From contig JAEXXY010000235.1 in assembly GCA_023451855.1 (NCBI GenBank), forward strand, positions 1 through 8,292: DNA of 8,292 nucleotides, read 5' to 3'. Made by a program: the position numbers and the translations under genes. Of this stretch, positions 6,252 to 8,292 are shown in pieces. A model generated the notes under the pieces. It worked only from the letters and a program-made list of their open reading frames with translations. It was not told where the DNA came from and did not search any database. Source of the stretch: Actinomycetes bacterium (GTDB lineage Bacteria; Actinomycetota; Actinomycetes; Actinomycetales; Dermatophilaceae). How positions within the stretch are numbered: position 1 is the first letter of the stretch; each line of letters begins with the position of its first letter.

Positions 6252-6803
6252 TCACCCGTGCGCCGTGGTGGCGTCCCGCCCGCTCGGCGGGGCGTCGGCG
6301 TCGTCGCGCCGGTGACCCGGTCCGGGGTCGCCCGGCCCGAAACCGCCGGTGGATCCATGTCCAGTGTCACCCCGGACCGTCTCGTCGAGCGAGTCAACCT
6401 CGAGGAAGACCGGCCGCTCGACGCGCTGCACCACGAGCTGGGCGATGCGGTCGCCGCGGCGCACCGTGAAGGCCTCACGCGGGTCGAGGTTGACGAGGTT
6501 GACGAGGATCTCGCCCCGGTACCCCTCGTCGACGGTGCCCGGGGCGTTGACGATGGAGATGCCGTGCCGGGCTGCGAGGCCCGAGCGCGGGTGGACGAAG
6601 CCCGCGTGGCCGGGCGGCAGCGCGATGGCCACCCCGGTCGGCACGAGGACCCGCTCCCCCGGCGCGATGGTGACGTCCGCGCGGGCACGGAGGTCGGCTC
6701 CGGCGTCGCCCGGGTGCGCGTAGGCGGGCATCGGGAGCTCGGGGTCGAGGCGGAGCACCGCCAGCGCGGGCGCGGCGTCCGGGACAGCGCAAGGGTCGGT
6801 CAC
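6252..6803 (-). CDS. dut: Deoxyuridine 5'-triphosphate nucleotidohydrolase (dUTPase)
   Basis: A 183-residue trimeric-type dUTPase. It hydrolyses dUTP to dUMP and pyrophosphate, which keeps uracil out of DNA and supplies the dTMP precursor. All five family motifs are visible: HPGDAGADL (30-38), PRSGLA (72-77), NAPGTVDEGYRGEI (86-99, with catalytic D92 and Y95), GDRIAQLVV (117-125) and RGDTGHGSTGG (144-154). Motif V has His where many enzymes have Phe, as in M. tuberculosis dUTPase, where it stacks on uracil. After motif V a 27-residue Gly/Pro/Asp-rich tail follows that the 154-residue mycobacterial enzyme lacks. Start: GTG at 6803, 8 bases after a TAGGGT hexamer; the open frame upstream runs through the intergenic gap without family similarity. 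An inverted repeat covers the start codon. Confidence 0.96.
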   Translation of the reverse strand: MTDPCAVPDAAPALAVLRLDPELPMPAYAHPGDAGADLRARADVTIAPGERVLVPTGVAIALPPGHAGFVHPRSGLAARHGISIVNAPGTVDEGYRGEILVNLVNLDPREAFTVRRGDRIAQLVVQRVERPVFLEVDSLDETVRGDTGHGSTGGFGPGDPGPGHRRDDADAPPSGRDATTAHG

Positions 6804-6816
6804 GTGGACCGACCCT
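6792..6816. promoter_or_regulatory. 10-bp inverted repeat across the dut start and -10
   Basis: AGGGTCGGTC (6792-6801) and GACCGACCCT (6807-6816) are perfect inverted arms around the 5-base centre ACGTG. On the minus strand the repeat covers nearly all of the -10 hexamer, the gap, the GTG start and the first codons. If the transcript is leaderless, the repeat acts in DNA and not as an RNA hairpin, so an operator is possible. Chance within GC-rich sequence remains an alternative. Confidence 0.5.
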
Positions 6817-6817
6817 A
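6812..6817 (-). promoter_or_regulatory. -10 element of dut, probably leaderless
   Basis: TAGGGT on the minus strand fits the TANNNT pattern and ends 8 bases before the GTG at 6803. No ribosome-binding site fits at close range. No clear -35 is visible. Confidence 0.5.
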
Positions 6818-6865
6818 CTTGCTCCTGCGCTGCAGGCACCTGCGGTTGGACTCCGACCGGACCGC

Positions 6866-7165
6866 TCAGGCGGCGCAGTCCGTGCAGATCATCATGCCGT
6901 TGCTCTCCTTGGCGAGCTGGCTGCGGTGGTGGACCAGGAAGCACTGGCCACAGGTGAACTCGTCGGCCTGCTTGGGCAGGACCCGGACCGACAGCTCCTC
7001 GCCGGACAGGTCGGCGCCGGGCAGCTCGAAGCCCTCCGCCTCCGCGGTCTCGTCCACGTCCACGCTCGACGAGGTCTTGTCGACCCGTCGCGACTTGAGC
7101 TCCTCGAGCGAGTCCTCGCTGAGGTCGTCGTCGGTCTTGCGTGGCGCGTCGTAATCGGTTGCCAT
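6866..7165 (-). CDS. DUF4193 family zinc-ribbon-like protein
   Basis: A 99-residue protein matching the actinobacterial DUF4193 family (Rv2699c equivalent, about 100 residues). The first two thirds are acidic and look disordered (MATDYDAPRKTDDDLSEDSL, then an E/L-rich stretch to about residue 60). The C-terminus carries two CxxC pairs, FTCGQC (C72, C75) and MICTDC (C94, C97), the layout of a zinc ribbon; zinc binding is inferred. Between them is the conserved-looking VHHRSQLA. The ATG at 7165 gives the family's usual N-terminus; the frame stays open upstream to 7270 but there encodes unrelated basic sequence. Only a weak purine-rich ribosome site precedes it. The role is unknown. Its stop lies 62 bases before the dut start. 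Confidence 0.85.
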   Translation of the reverse strand: MATDYDAPRKTDDDLSEDSLEELKSRRVDKTSSSVDVDETAEAEGFELPGADLSGEELSVRVLPKQADEFTCGQCFLVHHRSQLAKESNGMMICTDCAA

Positions 7166-7286
7166 CTGGAATCTCGCTTCTCTTCGTGCGCCTGCGTCTG
7201 TGTGGCGGAGAACGCTCGGTGGCTCACGCTTGTTCCCGCGCGGTGGACCGGTTCTACCGCCCCGAAACATCTCTCTGCGTGCGCGG

Positions 7287-7315
7287 ATTGTGCCTGAACA
7301 TCACGGCGATGTCAC
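7287..7315 (-). promoter_or_regulatory. Candidate promoter of the DUF4193 gene
   Basis: On the minus strand GTGACA (7315-7310) matches five of six bases of the -35 consensus TTGACA. It is followed after exactly 17 bases by CACAAT (7292-7287), four of six matches to TATAAT. This would give a leader of about 115 bases before the ATG at 7165. The -10 is imperfect, so the call is tentative. Confidence 0.35.
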
Positions 7316-7479
7316 GTCGGCCCTTTCACAGCCTGAGACGCTCGCCACACTCCCGGCCCCCGGCACCCGGCACCGTAGGCTCCGCCGGGCCTGTCCCTAC
7401 CCTCTGCAGACCAACAGTTCACCGTTCCTTTGCCCTGGACCGGCGCGGTCCGGTGCACAGTGGAGGTCCGTCGCCGCGG

Positions 7480-7485
7480 TAGGGT
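7480..7485 (+). promoter_or_regulatory. -10 element of the 61-residue protein gene
   Basis: TAGGGT fits the TANNNT pattern and would start transcription near 7492, giving a leader of about 38 bases that includes a strong ribosome-binding site. A small inverted repeat GGGTC/GACCC (7482-7495) overlaps it. No clear -35 is visible. Confidence 0.5.
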
Positions 7486-7518
7486 CTGCGGACCCGACCG
7501 ACATCCTTCCACCGGCCC

Positions 7519-7525
7519 GGAGGTG
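7519..7525 (+). promoter_or_regulatory. Shine-Dalgarno site of the 61-residue protein gene
   Basis: GGAGGTG lies 4 bases before the ATG at 7530. It is the strongest ribosome-binding site in the window and decides this start over more distant in-frame ones. Confidence 0.8.
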
Positions 7526-7529
7526 CACC

Positions 7530-7715
7530 ATGACCCAGTTCGTCGACGAGATCCGCCAGCGCGTGAGCGCGACGCTCGACGAGCTCGCCGAGGCGCAGGC
7601 CGCCGGCGACGAGTACCGCGTGCGCGTTCACACGGGCGAGCTCGAGTCGTTCGCCCGGCTCGCCCAGGACAACGACATCCACGTCCCGGAGCTCGTGCCG
7701 TTCGCGGCCGCCTGA
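7530..7715 (+). CDS. Small hypothetical protein, 61 residues
   Basis: I do not recognise a characterised family. The protein starts MTQFVDEIRQRVSATLDELA and ends HVPELVPFAAA. It is probably two helices (about residues 2-27 and 32-50), amphipathic and rich in E, A and R, with no signal peptide, membrane segment, cysteine or catalytic motif. The gene is well supported: a strong GGAGGTG site 4 bases before the ATG, a TAGGGT -10 element 44 bases upstream, actinobacterial codon use (third positions almost all G or C) and a strong terminator behind it. It is transcribed alone, converging on suhB. Similar short proteins beside suhB-like genes in related actinomycetes are my vague recollection only. 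Confidence 0.75.
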   Translation: MTQFVDEIRQRVSATLDELAEAQAAGDEYRVRVHTGELESFARLAQDNDIHVPELVPFAAA

Positions 7716-7719
7716 GCCG

Positions 7720-7749
7720 CTCGACACGTCAGTCGAGACGTCAGGCGAG
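7720..7749. repeat. Small hairpin overlapping a two-copy 12-bp tandem repeat
   Basis: Just after the stop of the small gene, CTCGAC (7720-7725) pairs with GTCGAG (7732-7737) over a 6-base loop. ACGTCAGTCGAG (7726-7737) is followed directly by ACGTCAGGCGAG (7738-7749), which differs at one base. Only two copies are present. Confidence 0.5.
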
Positions 7750-7766
7750 ACGCCCTCGACACCAGC

Positions 7767-7797
7767 AACGGGCACCCGGCACGGCCGGGTGCCCGTT
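7767..7797. terminator. Strong bidirectional terminator hairpin
   Basis: AACGGGCACCCGGC (7767-7780) and GCCGGGTGCCCGTT (7784-7797) form a perfect 14-bp stem with the 3-base centre ACG. It lies between the stop of the small plus-strand gene (7715) and the stop of suhB on the minus strand (7866), so it can serve both. There is no long T run, only the TT (AA on the other strand) closing the stem, as is common in actinobacteria. Confidence 0.85.
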
Positions 7798-7865
7798 CGT
7801 CGTGTCCGGACCGTCACGACCGGTCCCGACGCCGGTAGACGCCGGACGTCGTCGGCTGGCCTCGG

Positions 7866-8292
7866 TCAGCTCGTGAACAGCTCCCGGACCGGCTCGACGA
7901 GGGCCGGCCCGGCCGCGACGGTCAGCTCCTTGCCCGGGGAGTCCGTCGCGTCCGACGCGTCCGTCGCGCCCGCGGCACCGACGACGACACCGCCGGCCTC
8001 CTCGACGACGAGCCACCCGGCGGCGAGGTCCCAGGGGTTGAGGCCCGACTCGGCGTACGCGTCGACCGAGCCGTCGGCCACGCGGACGAGGTCGAGGGCA
8101 GCGCTGCCGATCCTGCGGATGTCGCGTACCTGGGGCAGGACCCGCGTCAGGACCGCGGCCTGACGCGCGCGCTTCTCCGGTGCGTAGCCGAAGCCCGTGG
8201 CGAGCAGGGTGCGCCCGAGGCGGTCCTCGGTGGAGACGGCCAGGCGGGTGCCCGGGTCGTCGGGCGTGGCGCCCTCGGGACGCGTCCAGGCC
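7866..8292 (-). CDS. suhB: Inositol monophosphatase family protein (SuhB-like), C-terminal part
   Basis: The last 141 residues of a gene that enters from the right edge. The family removes phosphate from myo-inositol 1-phosphate or similar sugar phosphates using Mg2+. The family signature is clear: VRDIRRIGSAALDLVRVADG, then DAYAESGLNPWDLAAGWLVVEEAGG. The second contains the WDxAAG motif, whose Asp binds metal, and the EAGG that follows. The N-terminal metal site (DPIDGT type) lies outside the window. By position it matches Rv2701c (suhB), where inositol would feed phosphatidylinositol and mycothiol synthesis. Close to the C-terminus, before the conserved KELTVAAGPALVEP, there is an Ala/Thr/Asp-rich loop encoded by a 9-bp tandem repeat. 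The gene symbol rests on synteny; other IMPase subfamilies cannot be excluded from this half. Confidence 0.9.
   Translation of the reverse strand, partial: AWTRPEGATPDDPGTRLAVSTEDRLGRTLLATGFGYAPEKRARQAAVLTRVLPQVRDIRRIGSAALDLVRVADGSVDAYAESGLNPWDLAAGWLVVEEAGGVVVGAAGATDASDATDSPGKELTVAAGPALVEPVRELFTS
7941..7967. repeat. 9-bp tandem repeat (3 copies) inside suhB
   Basis: GTCCGTCGC, GTCCGACGC and GTCCGTCGC stand head to tail; the middle copy differs at one base. Read in the suhB frame they encode ATD-ASD-ATD in a surface-like loop before the last conserved strand. Because the unit is a multiple of three, copy-number change would keep the frame. Confidence 0.7.

Larger units (their letters stand above)
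7166..7529. other. Divergent intergenic region, no gene seen
   Basis: This 364-base stretch separates the DUF4193 gene (minus) from the 61-residue gene (plus). It is lower in GC than its surroundings, with many C/T runs, and frames across it do not look coding. It holds the two candidate promoters listed separately. It also holds an inverted repeat CCCGGC (7366-7371) / GCCGGG (7384-7389) and a tighter one, GGACCG/CGGTCC, around a 3-base centre (7437-7451). No tRNA or known riboswitch shape was recognised. In mycobacteria the neighbouring segment carries cei (Rv2700), which is not present here. Confidence 0.5.

Noticed and set aside
6824..6836. CCTGC/GCAGG hairpin between the DUF4193 gene and dut as a terminator
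   Set aside because: The stem is only 5 bp with a 3-base loop and no T run, too weak in this GC-rich setting.
7166..7270. N-terminal extension of the DUF4193 protein
   Set aside because: The family starts at the MATDYD-like sequence; the additional 35 residues are basic, dissimilar and cover likely promoter DNA.
1..8292. Insertion sequences, integrases, phage genes or attachment sites
   Set aside because: No transposase or integrase motif was seen, base composition is even, and the gene order is that of a conserved core region.

Overview
The window is high-GC DNA from an actinobacterium. Codons end mostly in G or C, several genes start with GTG, and reading frames lie close together or overlap. 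From memory, the gene order matches the mycobacterial segment Rv2689c to Rv2701c (near sigA) almost gene for gene, so this is a conserved chromosomal core region and not a mobile island. Small differences (no DUF3093 gene between dut and the DUF4193 gene, and a 61-residue protein next to suhB) suggest a non-mycobacterial actinomycete. I cannot name the genus; an Intrasporangiaceae-like organism is only a guess.

Layout. (a) 1-2586, minus strand: a KimA/YdaO-like APC-superfamily permease, followed with a 4-base GTGA overlap by a TRAM-domain Fe-S RNA methyltransferase cut by the window edge. (b) 2587-2789: a divergent promoter region holding a degenerate 12-bp repeat array. (c) 2790-4162, plus strand: two RCK/TrkA-type NAD-binding potassium-transport regulators (ceoB and ceoC equivalents). 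(d) 4163-4231: a convergent gap with small hairpins. (e) 6141-4232, minus strand: a tight three-gene unit of a DUF3710 protein, an OB-fold protein and a DUF3159 membrane protein. (f) 6803-6252, minus strand: dut (dUTPase). (g) 7165-6866, minus strand: a DUF4193 zinc-ribbon protein. (h) 7530-7715, plus strand: a 61-residue protein with its own promoter, followed by a strong bidirectional terminator. (i) 8292-7866, minus strand: the C-terminal half of a SuhB-type inositol monophosphatase.

The clearest functional theme is potassium homeostasis. The permease keeps every residue I remember as K+/H+-binding in Bacillus subtilis KimA and is transcribed divergently from two RCK subunits, with no TrkH/KtrB-type channel in the window. 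Three genes (the permease, ceoB and dut) have a -10-like hexamer 6-8 bases before a GTG start, which suggests leaderless transcripts. The other genes are nucleotide or RNA housekeeping functions and conserved actinobacterial proteins of unknown role.
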